Program-made: the position numbers and the translations under genes
Shown: positions 11,650 to 23,750 of the stretch, one piece after another
Layout of the letters: each line of letters opens with the position of its first letter
How positions within the stretch are numbered: position 1 is the first letter of the stretch
Origin: Caprimulgus europaeus
Taxonomy: Eukaryota; Chordata; Aves; Caprimulgiformes; Caprimulgidae
Direction: 5' to 3'
DNA length: 64,000 nucleotides
Assembly (NCBI GenBank): GCA_907165065.1
Contig: OU015535.1
Location: forward strand, 1,178,001 to 1,242,000
Notes under the pieces: generated by a model
Told to the model about the DNA's origin: nothing
Seen by the model: the letters and a program-made list of their open reading frames with translations, nothing else
The model's database searches: none

Positions 11650-12325
11650 TCACAGAATCACAGAATATTAGGGATTGGAAGGGACCTCGAAAGCTCATCC
11701 AGTCCAATCCCCCTGCCTGAGCAGGAACACCTGGATGAGATCACACAGGAAGGCGTCCAGGTGGGTCTTGAATGTCTCCAGAGAAGGAGACTCCACACCC
11801 TCCCTGGGCAGCCTGTCCCAGGGCTCTGGCACCCTCACTGTAAAGAAGTTCCTTCTCAAATTTAAGCAGAACCTCCTGTGTTCCAGCTCACACCCATTGC
11901 CCCTTGTCCTATCATTGGACATCACTGTGAAGAGCCTGGCCCCATCCTTGTGACACTCACCCTTCAGATATTTATAAACAATAATGAGGTCCCCCCTCAG
12001 CCTCCTCTTCTCCAAGCTAAAGAGCCCCAGCTCCCTCAGCCTTTCCTCATCAGGGAGATGCTCCACTCTCTTCATCATCTTGGTGGCTCTGTGCTGGACT
12101 CTCTCCAGCAGCTCCCTGTCCTTCTTGAACTGAGGGGCCCAGAACTGGACACAATATTCCAGATGTGGCCTCACCAGGGCAGAGTAGAGAGGGAGGAGAA
12201 CCTCTCTTGACCTACTGACCACAGCCCTTCTAATGCACCCCAGGATGCCATTGGCCTTCCTGGCCACAAGGGCACAGTGCTGGCTCATGGTCATCCTGCT
12301 GTCCCCCAGGACCCCCAGATCCCTA
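11650..12325 (-). mobile_element. CR1 LINE fragment, minus strand, with intact ORF2 C-terminus (type A)
   Basis: The left end has two CACAGAAT octamers and the GGAAGGGACCTCGAAA block of the CR1 3' untranslated region. The right end stops inside ORF2, at the minus-strand equivalent of GATCTGGGGGTCCTGGG, so the copy is 5'-truncated at about 675 bp. It shares its subfamily with the copies at 3419, 17100 and 36796. The reading frame is open from the truncation point to the natural stop, which points to a young insertion. No convincing target-site duplication is seen, as is common for CR1. Confidence 0.96.
11695..12325 (-). pseudogene. CR1 ORF2 protein, C-terminal ~210 codons, frame intact but 5'-truncated
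   Basis: The minus strand is open from the truncation point near 12325 to a stop at 11695-11697. It encodes the region downstream of the reverse transcriptase catalytic core of CR1 ORF2. Blocks include [44 protein letters not shown] and [20 protein letters not shown]. The protein ends in WTG-stop. The first 75 residues from MTMSQ are identical to the copy at 36796-37397, and about 14 differences are scattered over the rest. The endonuclease and catalytic motifs are absent, so this is a dead but little-decayed copy. Confidence 0.9.
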
Positions 12326-12875
12326 TATGAACATTATATTCTCTTGCATGCATTTCAGAAAAAGAACAGTATTCAGACAGGGTTAAACAGCGTGCTCAAG
12401 ATTATGGAGACTTGAGCAAACTCATATCTAGATTATCTGGGTTATATAGAAAGATGTAGGTCCCCTACTGCACCCCACATGGCTTTACTTAGTGGGTCCT
12501 AACCATTTTAGAGGCCAAGGCTGCTCCTTCCTTCTGCCAACTGAGGACAAGAAGTCCTACAGCCTCTTCAGTGCAAGTCTCTCTCAATCACACTCTACTC
12601 TGTAAAGAAACAGAAGGAGCAGGACAGGTCAGCACAAGAAATAAAAGAAAACCTTTACCCTTCTGTAGTCCCTTAATTAACCAGGAGGAAATAAACCACC
12701 CTCCACACAGAATCATCCTCCCACAGTCAGCCATTACCTTTCAGGAGAGGGATCCTTGGGGAACTCCTAGTCCTTCTTGCTCTGTCAATGCTAGAAATCA
12801 ACCACACCTTCAGCAGATTAGGAACAGCTGTCTCCTGTTCCATTACAAAGCAGAGCAAGCTTTGATCCCTAGAAC

Positions 12876-12914
12876 CCCTACACCAATGCCCTACACCAAT
12901 GCTCCACACCAATG
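12876..12914. repeat. 13-bp tandem repeat, 3 copies
   Basis: Three units of (C/T)(C/T)CTACACCAATG type run head to tail, followed by a partial unit CTCCAC. The first two copies are identical and the third differs slightly. Confidence 0.8.
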
Positions 12915-14424
12915 CTCCACGGTGGTGCTGCAGAAGACAGTTGCAATGGTTGCTCACATCATCCTAATCCTGCATGAGACTGCCTGAAGCTTTTTGCACA
13001 AGTCCTGGTCAATCTTGACCACTGTCATCCTATCCAAGCTTGTTAAATTTAACTTGCACATACTGGCATGTCCCATAAAAGCAGATGGCTTTCTGGTGAA
13101 ATGGCAAATTACACAGCACGAGAACAAACACATTTAGGAAAGCCAGAAACTCTATCTTCAGAAAACAGAAGCAAACCAGAGTACAGAGTAGAAGCCTTGA
13201 ACTACAATTTGAAATCCAAAACCCCAGAGGTTACTGTTCAGAGCATGTAAAATTCAGTGTACCATTGTTCTGAAGAGTACAGCACAGTTACTTGCCTACT
13301 GGTATATCCAGAGGCTCTAGAATGGGTGAGAGTAACTCTGATTGGGAGAACAAAGCATGATTATTGATCATACAGCCTATACACCTGCAATATGAATTAA
13401 AACATCAACAGATCACTAGGGTAACCTGATGCAAGATAAAGCACTGACCAGCCATGTCTAAGGACATGCCAAGGGAAATAACAACATTAAAAAAATAAAT
13501 CTCTCATGACTTTCACTCAGAACAAGTACACTGGTGGTTTTGTATGAGAAGAACCATCTTCCCAGCTTTATTTGTTGCAGCTCTGCCTCTAAATCTAAAC
13601 TAAGATCATAAAGTACTGTACATTGATACCAACTGTCCTGTCATCACAAATATTTGCTGGTTATGGAGGCTGCAAAGGCCACAGCTCACTATGGCTCAAG
13701 GTCTTTTGCCATCATGAGCATCCCTATAAAGTTGTACCCCCTTCACCCCAGTAAGCCCTAGCCCCAGCTCTCTCTGATTCTCTCTGCAGACACAGCTTCT
13801 GTGCCTTCCTTCATGGGAACTGAGCCAATGGTAGCATCTGTGCAAGGGGAAAGGTGGGAACTTGTGTCTAGAGGGAATGAAAGCATAGGAAAAGCTCCTT
13901 CACTTATTTCAGACTGCAATTCCACAGTCCCTTTCTGTGAAGAAACCACAGAGCTGAGGCAGGACACATTGAAGAAGCAGAGTCACAGGAACCCCTCTTT
14001 GAAGCAGCAAAGACTTTTACAAGAAGACCCTACTCCTATAAGACTGTCCTGAGGTCAGAAAAGCCTTGACAAGCTTCCTCAGTATTTTTAAACAACAGAA
14101 CTGACCTCATACATATATGATTAAATTTACAAAATTACAGATGGGACCATTTTTTTTCACTTTCCAAGCCTTTCTGGGGGTTTTCAAGCAGCTAGTCTAG
14201 GTCCTGAGGAGTCCTTAGAAACATGTCTGTCCTTACCACTGGACATGAAGTTACTCATGTGCTTTCAGACATCTGGATGGTTCAGCATAGAAGCATTAGA
14301 GAAGAATTCCCTTCCCAGTATGCAGTTTCTCACAGATGTATTGGGCATGAGAAAGCTCTCCTACACTGTTTCTTGGCTTAACATTCCCATTAAGAAAAAG
14401 GAATAAGAATAACAACACTTTTAT

Positions 14425-14485
14425 ACTTCCTTAGGTTGTTGTGAAGATTAAAGCATGGAAGAATGTGAAGTATCTGAATATTTCT
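14425..14485 (+). mobile_element. Possible ancient MIR/L2-like relic
   Basis: The stretch TTAGGTTGTTGTGAAGATTAAA, followed by a TGTGAAGTATCTGAATA-like tail, resembles the GTTGTTGTGAGGATTAAATG segment shared by MIR and L2 3' ends. Similarity is limited to a few dozen bases, so this may be chance. Confidence 0.2.
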
Positions 14486-15109
14486 TAAATGAGGATCACA
14501 AAAATACCAGTGATAGATAGGCATAAAGGAGTGAAATAGAAAGGGAAGTCTGGGATGTATTTTGACTGACAGACTGTCCTCAAAATTTAGCAGTCTCCAC
14601 AGTAGAAGGAGCTCCCGTTGCTCTTCAGGAAGGAATCCTTAGACCTCAACAACTCAGTGTTTCTTTACATCACTATAAGAACTATCTGTGCAGATGCCAT
14701 TGAGAGGAGGTGGTTGAGACCACACCATCCAGCATCACCTCTTCCCTCCTCTTTCACAGAGCCCCAGAAAGCCAAAGCAGTTCTGACAACACCAACTTTC
14801 ATTGCTCAGATAAATTCAGCTTTAACTGTTTTTACTGATCCCTGCTGAAGGTTTTGTGGATGTACAGAATTCGGGTGTTCTTAATGCAATGAGGCACAGT
14901 TCCTCAGAGGCTAAGCAGAGAGCTTCTAACAAATGCAAACGCCCTACTTCGAACCAGCAAGCAAAAAACCAAACAACGGAATATTGGCAAATTTTCAGTT
15001 TCTGAGACTGATGTTAAAACAGGATTTCTGCATCAAAGAGCAAAGGCAGGAAAGGGAAAAAAAAAATCTCACTCCATTTAAGAGGAAAAGCCTTTGAAAT
15101 GGCATTTGT

Positions 15110-15260
15110 AATGCCCATCCATGTAATTACACATGTAAAGAAGAACAGAGGAAATGCATTGGCATCTATCTGCTCATGCACGTAATTTCCTGCTGGGTTT
15201 ATACAATTGCTGTAACTGAGTAAATGAAATTAATTTGAGGATCAAAACTCTGCCATGTTT
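15110..15260. promoter_or_regulatory. Possible conserved non-coding element
   Basis: The block is repeat-free and AT-rich, with words such as CATGTAATTACACATG (a 16-bp near-palindrome), GCATTGGCATCTA and GAAATTAATTTGAG. It was picked by appearance, with no alignment and no known target. Confidence 0.2.
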
Positions 15261-15934
15261 AAAAAATAATAATAACAAACTGAAGCTCATACTTCTGCAG
15301 CCATTTCTAAGGTATCATTTTTTCATCAGAAGCTTTTCAACAGCTGCGACTCATAAACCATAAACACTTTGTACCAAGAAATTGTAAATGACATGATTTA
15401 TAATGTGTTTGTATCTCTCTATATAAAAATGTTCTTTCTTTATGTATAGGTTCAATGTGTTGGACAGAGCAAGCATGATTCTTACTTGAAAGGAAATCAG
15501 TGATGCAACTAAGACATCTGGCCATGAACTTCAGCTGACACTGGCAGGTTCTTTTTAGTGTACTAATTAATTTTTTTAATACTGCATTTGAATGATGCCT
15601 GAACTACCTGTATTGTCTCAAGGACAAAAGCTTTCATTTAATCAGTGTACACTTCCTTTTCTTTTATAATGAGCCACAACAGTCCAAGTTTGTGGTATGT
15701 GTCTGGTCACATCACGTTGCAGATCTGTTTCCTTACTGGAATCTTTTTAAGCTAAAGCATATCTAGTCTGTCAGCAGTATTCCATATTTCTCAAAAAGCA
15801 AAAAAAAACAGAGCAAACTGGTTTTAACAGCTTACACCAAAGTTCCTTGGATAACTTCAGATTGTTTCCTGTCATCACGGCATGATAGGAGTAAATCCGT
15901 AGTGGTTTACAGACTAGACTGCAATTGCCTGGTA

Positions 15935-16794
<860 letters not shown>

Positions 16795-17099
16795 ATGCTG
16801 AACCACACCTCACGTGGAAGCTACAGAACCATCACTGTATGCAATGCACATAATCCTGCAGACACACTCCAGGGAACCCTCCACAGTATAAAAGAACGAC
16901 CTCTCCAGGAGCATGAGATCTGTATGTCAGCATGGGCAAAGGGAACCAGAACGACAGCGGTGTGAAGGATCAGACACACACAGACCCATCCATCACAGCT
17001 TGGAGATGAAATACCAGCCAGGTCCTGGTTTGATTGAGCTCTGCTTAGGGGTTTTTTTGGTGGTTTTGTTGTGTTTTCTCTCATTGCAACAAGTTCCTT
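16795..17099. other. Unique spacer between polypurine array and CR1
   Basis: About 300 bp of single-copy sequence. A TATAAAAG word lies at 16888-16895, but no other promoter feature accompanies it. I see no gene. Confidence 0.5.
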
Positions 17100-17406
17100 G
17101 AAGGGTGAGTGTCAGGAGGATGGAGCCAGGCCCTTCTCAGTGGTGTCCAATGGTAGGACAAGGGGCAATGGGTGTGAGCTGGAACACAGGAGGTTCTGCT
17201 TGAACTTGAGGAGGAACTTCTTTACTGTGAGGGTGCCAGAGCCCTGGGCCAGGCTGCCCAGGGAGGGTGTGGAGTCTCCTTCTCTGGAGACATTCAAGAC
17301 CCACCTGGACACCTTCCTGTGTGATCTCATCCAGGTGTTCCTGCTCCAGCAGGGGATTGGACTGGATGAGCTTTCGAGGTCCCTTCCAATCCCCAACACT
17401 CTGTGA
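17100..17406 (+). pseudogene. CR1 ORF2 C-terminal remnant with lost stop
   Basis: About 100 codons of the ORF2 C-terminus remain in frame ([52 protein letters not shown]). One G is missing from the G-run before the normal WTG-stop. The frame therefore continues through the 3' untranslated region to a later stop at 17404-17406. The same spot is damaged in the copy at 3419, which suggests that this G-run is a mutation hot spot. Confidence 0.85.
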
Positions 17407-17424
17407 TTCTGTGATTCTGTGATT
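17100..17424 (+). mobile_element. CR1 LINE fragment, plus strand, 3' end (type A)
   Basis: The copy starts at GAAGGGTGAGTGTCAGGAGG within ORF2 and ends with three tandem ATTCTGTG-type octamers, the CR1 3' terminus. It belongs with the copies at 3419, 11650 and 36796. Only about 325 bp remain. It sits 305 bp after the end of the polypurine array. Confidence 0.96.
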
Positions 17425-20090
17425 CCTTCCATAGTTCACAGCCTGGGAAGGAGTTAAGACTTTTTTATTCTTTTGACACGTGAGGCTGTTGGTTTGGGCC
17501 ATCTGCAAGGGTCACTTCACTGTCACATAAACAAGCACTGAATGGAATGTGCATTTCACAGGCAAATGACCATGTGGGAGCAAAAAAAAATAAATTTAAA
17601 AAGGTTTTAATATATTGAATAATTGGCTATAGCTGAAGCATGCAGAAGGAAATTGATGCATCACATAATGTCATCTGAAATTTAAAATTGAATTTGATTG
17701 GGTCCTTAAATGTTGGCATAAAACACCTGCAGTACAAGCCCCTTCTAAAAGTTTCCAAACTGCAACAGGCTACACTTCACTTTCCATAGAAAAATCTCAG
17801 ATTTGGTTTGTGTAATTTGGTATAGGCTGCCACTTTTTCCTAAAATTGAAGGAAATTTAGGGAAAAAATCAATCTTCTCCTGACGTGCCTTGATTGTTTT
17901 CTGAGTTAAAATATGGATTGTTTCCCATTTCAAGGGGAAAATCCAGGCAAAAAAGAGGAAATGATTGACTATGCTCACAAAATGAAGACTTGGCCATAGA
18001 TTCAATAAAGTGCACACTTATACAAACTGAAATTTCCCCTCAATCTATAGGCTTTAGTTAATATAAGAATATTCATTTATAACATTTCCAGGAACCAATT
18101 AAGGCATATATGGTTTTTTACGTTGTTCTCTAGTAGTTGTTGCTCTAACAACAGAAACAATTCACCAACACAACCTAAATGTGAGAATGAAGGAGCAAAT
18201 CCTTGACTTCATCCTTCTGATTTACAAGCCAGAAAGTCAGATTTTTTTTGTGTGTGTGTTTTTTTTTTTAAAGGAAAATCATCACTGCAGTACAGAACAA
18301 CACTTTAACCAAGCAAAAAAAATAAGCAACAAGAAGCCACCTCTGATTCAGCAAGTCTCTAGACTGCAGACTGCTGCAGCCTAGGAGCATAATTTCATGC
18401 CTGACAAGTTCCTGTGTTTCCCTTAAGCATCTGTTATTGACCACTTAGAAAACAAAATACTGGGTTGAATGTTTCATCCTGGTGGGGATGGTTGGTTGTA
18501 CCTGCACTCCAGGAGAGCTTCCCATGTAACTGACTGGGGAGGGAGATTGGAGAACTTTGGGACCCTTCATCAGTTCCTTTGCCTGGCTAAATGACTAGCT
18601 CTACTCCCTCCAATTTACTTCCAGAGCATTCACATCCAAAGCAAATGCCAAGGAAGAAAAGTATAAGCTATAGTACAATGATGCAGAAGAATACATGGAT
18701 TAAAAAGGGTGATAATACATTTAGCTTAAATTTAAAAGAATATTTCCAAAACCCTTGAGCAATGAGTGGAATAAGCTTTCAGTAGAAACAGAGGGACAAA
18801 CAACTATTTTTAAGATTGAGGTTGATTGTCAAAGAGATGAGATGCCACAGTGTCCTGTAAAAGCAGCAGATTGGGCACACGAAGGTGAAAGATCCTTTAA
18901 AGCCTTACACTGTTAGTCTGGCTGATTTGTCTGGACCTAATCTTTCATCTCCTTTGATTTCGAAGGAGTACAAACATTACCTTATGCTCCATGGTGGTGC
19001 ATAGACCAAAGGCCAAGGAGAAGTAATTGCTATGGCACAGAAATTATAGCAGAGAGACAGTGTGAGTTTCAATTCTGAACACACTTGTCACTGCAGCGTG
19101 ATTAGAAAAGGCACAACCATCACACTTGTGCTCTGTATTTTCACATCCAGCTTGCATTTTGAATGTATACACAACTGCACGTGCATGGTTCTAGCTTGTA
19201 AACAGCAAATCACATAGATCAGGACATTAGCTATAAATAAGTCGATCTTTCTTTGGTCTGAAAACCCAAATTCTTTCCAAGGGAAGGCTGTAATTAGCAT
19301 GACATCGGGGCTTTTAGCAGATGTGAAACCGGATAGATTGAGCTCTCCTATGAATAGCCTGAAACAAGGTCTGCCTTGCATGGTTTGTAGTAATGGAGAG
19401 GAAATTGAGCATTAAATACAAATCAACAATCATTCATTTCACTGCAGCAGTGGAGCAGCAGAGCCAGTGAAGTCACTCTTTTCAGCACCTTGCATCCTGC
19501 TGGACTTTATTTACAGCACCAGAGCTCCCATCTTTGGGAACGGCCACCTACGGGGTAACTCAAACAAAGAGTGATTAAGAGAGAAAGCAATTTAAGGGCC
19601 AATTTTTATACACAAACATCAGAGAAGTGACATTTTCTTTGCTTGCAATTTATGATGGGTCTTTGGATATATTCATTAAGCTATCACTCTAACAGCCTGA
19701 AGTGAGGTCAATGCAGCACAGCACGGCAAGCCAGGATAACAGGAGATATTAGCTGGATACTTGTACAATAAGTGAAGTCAGAAGATTTATTGGTTTTCTA
19801 ATCCAAAGACTGACCTGACTCTCCATTTAAAAGTTGAATAGGAAGTTGAAAATCCCTCCTAATGTTTTTGAGAGGTGTGAGGAGATGAGGAAAGCACCTG
19901 CAATGCATCACTCTGTTTAGATTGCAGCATGAGACGTTGGATCTGCTGGCTGCAGTGGGCTCTCAGTAGAGGGAACAGACAACAACGATCAAGGAGTTCA
20001 CTGCTCATTATGTGTGAAGGGAAAAATGGAATGCTATCCCTCGAAACACCAGAACACTCTCGAGGTCAACAGCTCTAAAAAGCTGCCATT
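17425..20090. other. AT-rich single-copy interval, no gene seen
   Basis: There is no recognisable repeat or coding frame. A T/GT-rich stretch lies at 18242-18271. The part at 19240-19760 is repeat-free and is listed separately as a possible conserved element. Confidence 0.45.
19240..19760. promoter_or_regulatory. Possible conserved non-coding element
   Basis: The sequence is repeat-free and compositionally even. Words reminiscent of developmental enhancers include GTAATTAGCATGAC near 19290, ACAATCATTCATTT near 19425 and GTGATTAAGAG near 19570. This is a by-eye call only, and the boundaries are arbitrary. Confidence 0.2.
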
Positions 20091-20127
20091 AAAAAAAAAA
20101 AAAATATATAATAATTTAAAAAAAAAA

Positions 20128-20160
<33 letters not shown>

Positions 20161-20161
20161 T
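20091..20161. repeat. A/T-only block: A14, A11T6 and (TA)13-14
   Basis: A 14-base A-run is followed by TATATAATAATTT, a longer A-run running into T6, then about 13 TA units to 20161. The block has almost no G or C. The TA tract is self-complementary and could extrude as a cruciform. Confidence 0.97.
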
Positions 20162-21014
20162 TAAGCTTTGAACAGTTCAAGTTCATGCTAATGTTTGGAT
20201 ATAATTCTTTGTATAATTTTAAAAAATAGTTAATATTTGGGTATTTTGCTGGAATCTGGGATGTACAGAAAGCAACTATGAGCTCCAGAAAAAAGCAATG
20301 TCTTTACTGTACACCTATAATTACTCTTCACAGGGTTTTCTGGAGAGAGGGCCAAAATAAGAATAGTTTCTTAACAAATTTCACTCCATCTGTCAGAAGT
20401 TGCACCACTACCAAGGCCATCGTGACAATGACATCGATACTCAATGCTCTATCAGTTTGACTCGTAAGCTGTCACATGAATTTATGATAACCCCACCATC
20501 TCCTGTGAAAGATCCCCAGCTATCAAGTCCTCCTCCCTTAGCTCTTCCCTACAGACAGAGATCCACTCTCCACCCTGACCCACCCTGACCCACCACATGT
20601 GGGTCCTGTCCATCTGGGAAGAACCCTGCTGCTGGTTTGCCACAAGCTAAGTTATGCAAGAGACCCAATAGTAGAGATTTCAAACCAAACTAGGGCCTGA
20701 AATTCACCCTGGGAAGAAGAGGATCCAACTCACCTCAAACTTAGCTAAATAATTTGGAAATGGGAAGAATGCCATTGTCTTCTCCACTTGATTACAGGAG
20801 GATGCAGAAATAAGAATTTGGTGACTCCAAATGAGAAGATTTTTAATATGAAAACAATATGTAAATCCAAGAAATATCATTAGGAGTAACAGTATTTCCT
20901 GAGTTAAAATGGTATCTGTGTTTATTGTAAAACTTGGACACTTGATTTATGAATCACAGGACAAGAAAACCAATGAATATTTTTGTGCTGTATCCATAAA
21001 ATATATCTATTTAA
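20162..21014. other. Single-copy sequence with one short tandem repeat
   Basis: No gene is seen. A 10-bp unit CACCCTGACC is repeated twice, plus a partial, at 20571-20594. Confidence 0.5.
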
Positions 21015-21080
<66 letters not shown>

Positions 21081-21170
21081 AAGAAGAAGAAGAAGAAGAA
21101 GAAGAAGAAGAAGAAGAAGAAGAAGAAGAAGAAGAAGAAGAAGAAGAGGAAGAGGAAGAAGAAGAAGAAA
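21015..21170 (+). repeat. Compound trinucleotide array (AAT)12-(AAG)~32 plus AGG-interrupted end
   Basis: Twelve AAT units (21015-21050) switch directly to about 32 AAG units (21051-21145). A short AGGAAGAGGAAG interruption follows and then more AAG to 21170. The purine strand is +. GAA/TTC repeats of this kind can form triplex structures. The arginine-run translation over it is an artefact. Confidence 0.98.
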
Positions 21171-22448
21171 TGTTATTTTATAAACTCACAATGAAAAGAT
21201 CTGCTTTAGAGTCAACAGAGTCTATAAATTTTTATATATTATTAAACTGCAAAAGTCAAAGAGATGCTTTAAAGAAATATGTCTTCAGGTGATAACTGAA
21301 AATGCAGCACAGTTGCAGAATTCCTAACGTTGTTTCTGAACGTTATCTATGGATTTTCATCAGATTCAGCATGCTGCAACTGAGTTCTTCAGTCTGGTTT
21401 TATCCTAAACTGAGAAAAATTTGTGCAATTACCAGCTCAATGATATGCATAATTGCATGCTCACTTACTATCCTCGTTGCATGTTAATTTTTTACAAATA
21501 AAAGCCTATTTAAAATAATAATAAAATATAATAAAAACCAAGAAGCATAATTATATCCTGCACATTCACATATTTTTTTAAAAAATTCATGTTTGAAAAC
21601 AGACTTCTCATTCAGGAGGAGACAAGAGGAAATGAAAGACCTCTTGCTGTAAACATCTGACTGAAATTTGACAAAAGTTCTTAAATCCAAGTTTGCTTTT
21701 GATTCATTTGATCAGAGCTCGATATTACGTAGGACAGCATGAAAATAAGCATTTTAATTCACATATTAATTGTGATTATTGAAAATAAGCCTCCCTAGTC
21801 TGCCAGCCACCTAGAGCAGTAGTGCAGCTTTGTGAATTGTAAGGATGAACACTCTGTTCTCCCTTCCCCTGATAAAAAACACTGGTAAGCAAAGCAAATC
21901 AACCCCCAGATGAACTGATTTTTATTAAAAGGAAATATTTCTGTATTTTTCTTCCCCAGATAACGAGGGCAACAAGAACATTTTTAAGCAGACACCTCTA
22001 TACCTATCCACAAACCTTCCTCATGAGATATTTTTCTTTGATGCTTCATTTCAGCTCTTAAAAGGTGATAACAGCTCCAAAAGAATGCAAACTACTGAGC
22101 AAGGACAAGAACATCCCCAACTTGTGAGCAACCATTTACCTTCATCATTATGGTTCTAAGTCAGTTCACCACTGATCTAACTTTGTCAGCACAGGGACTC
22201 TGGCTCTGTTCTGGATGCTGAAGGACATCAACGTAATCCCTTCATTCCTTGCCCAAGGAGCTTTATCTGAGAAGAGAACAAGAGTATGAGAGCCCCCTCC
22301 CCACCTTCTCTGTCTGTCCTTGAACATGCAAACAACATCTGCACACAAATAGCTGTTCAGGGTGCCTAAAAGAAAAATGCTGGCACTGCTTCTCGTTCAC
22401 TGTGAAATAGTTCCTCAGCAAGCTAAGAGGCAAGTTTAGCAAGACAGG
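21171..22448. other. AT-rich single-copy sequence, no gene seen
   Basis: I see no repeat other than an AATAATAAAATATAATAAAA stretch near 21513-21535. No RNA gene or coding frame is recognised. Confidence 0.45.
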
Positions 22449-23750
22449 TGCCAGCAGCAGGGACACCTTCCACTAGACCAGGTTGCTCAAAGCCTCATCC
22501 AACCTGGCCTTGAACACTTCCAGGGAGGACCAGCCACAGCTTCTCTGGGCAGCTTGGGCCAGTGTCTCACCACCCTCACAGTCAAGAATTTCTTCCTAAT
22601 ATCTAATCTAAACCTGCCCTCTTCCAGTTTAGAGCCATCACCCCTTGTTCTGTCACTCCCTGCCCTTGTTCAAAGTCCCTCCCCAGCCTTCCTGGAGCCC
22701 CTTCAGGTACTGGGAGGCCACTGGAAGGTCTCCCTGGAGCCTTCTCTTCTCCAGGCTGAACATCCCCAGCTCTCTCAGCCTGTCCTCACAGCAGAGCTGC
22801 TCCAGCCCTGGCATCATCCTGGTGGCCTCCTCTGCACTGGCTCCAGTAGCTCCATGTCCTTGTGCTGTTGGTGGCCCCAGCACTGGAGGCAGCACTGCAG
22901 GGGGGGTCTCAGGAGAGCGGAGCAGAGGGGCAGAATCCCCTCCCTGGCCCTGCTGCCCACGCTGCTCTGGGTGCAGCCCAGGACACGGTTATTGGCTCTG
23001 GGCTGCAGGTGCACAGTGCCAGCTCGTGTTGAGCTTCTCATCCACCAGCACCCCAAGTCCTTCTCTTCGGAACTGGTCTCAAGCCACTCATTGCCCAGCC
23101 TGTATTTGTACTTGAGGTTGCCCTGACCCAGGTGCAAGACCTTTCATTTGGCCTTGTTGAACCTCATGAGCACACACCCACCTCTCCAGCCTGTCCAGGT
23201 CCCTCTGGATGCCATCCCGTCCCTCCAGTGTGTCAGCCGCACCACACAGCTTGGTGTCATCAGCAAACTTGTTGAGGGTGCCCTCAATCCCCCTGTCCAT
23301 GTCTCCAACAAAGATGTTAAAGAGCACCAGCCCCAATACCGACCCTTGAGGGACACCACTTGTCACTGGTTTCCACTCAGACATGGAGCTGTTGACCACA
23401 ACCCTTTGAGTGCCACCATCCAGCCAGTTCCTTACCCACTGAGTGGTCCATCCACCAAACCCACATGTTTCCAGTTTGGAGACAAGGATGCCGTGTGGGA
23501 CGGTGTCAAATGCCTTGCACAAGTCCAGGCAGATGACATCAGTTGCTTTGGCCTTGTCCACCAATGTTGTGACCCCATCATAAAAGGCCACCAGTCTTGT
23601 CAGGCACGATTTGCCCTTGGTGAAGCCGTGCTGGTTGTCACCAATCACCTTCTCATTCTCCATGTGCCTTAGCACAGTTTCCAGGAGTATCTGCTCCACG
23701 ATCTCACCTGGCACTGAGGTGAGACTGACCGGCCTGGAGTTCCCTGGGTT
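22449..23750 (-). mobile_element. Longest CR1 LINE fragment (~1.3 kb), minus strand, with RT core (type B)
   Basis: Read on the minus strand, this runs from the start of the reverse transcriptase domain (AACCCAGGGAACTCCAGGCC, near 23750) to TGTCCCTGCTGCTGGCA at 22449. The last ~70 bases of the CR1 3' end, including the terminal octamers, are missing. Similarity to the plus-strand copy at 56757-57244 is clear over ORF2's C-terminal part. The left border is sharp, and I cannot tell whether a deletion or a rearrangement removed the tail. The right border is less certain, within about 20 bases. Confidence 0.94.
22653..23714 (-). pseudogene. CR1 ORF2 reverse transcriptase pseudogene, at least two frame breaks
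   Basis: The first minus-strand frame (23714 to 23088) carries RT landmarks: [13 protein letters not shown] near residues 28-39, LDLCKAFD (motif A) near 63-70, [10 protein letters not shown] (motif B) near 119-128 and FADDTKL (motif C, catalytic DD) near 150-156. After about residue 183 the frame is lost. The homologous continuation is found in another frame (MRFNKAK at about 23144), then in 23137-22814, then in 22895-22653. Upstream endonuclease and ORF1 are absent. The catalytic motifs are intact, but the protein cannot be made in one piece. Confidence 0.9.

Larger units (their letters stand above)
12326..15934. other. Single-copy interval with minor repeats
   Basis: I recognise no gene. 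A 13-bp repeat lies at 12876-12914, a possible ancient MIR/L2-like trace at 14425-14485 and a possible conserved element at 15110-15260. Frames at 12571-12987 (138 codons) and 13801-14052 resemble nothing known and lack splice context. Confidence 0.45.

Noticed and set aside
20983-21183. Poly-isoleucine/poly-arginine peptide
   Set aside because: It is an artefact of the AAT/AAG microsatellite.
22554-23672. Plus-strand frames of 156-190 codons
   Set aside because: They are antisense to the CR1 ORF2 remnant, which fully explains the open sequence.
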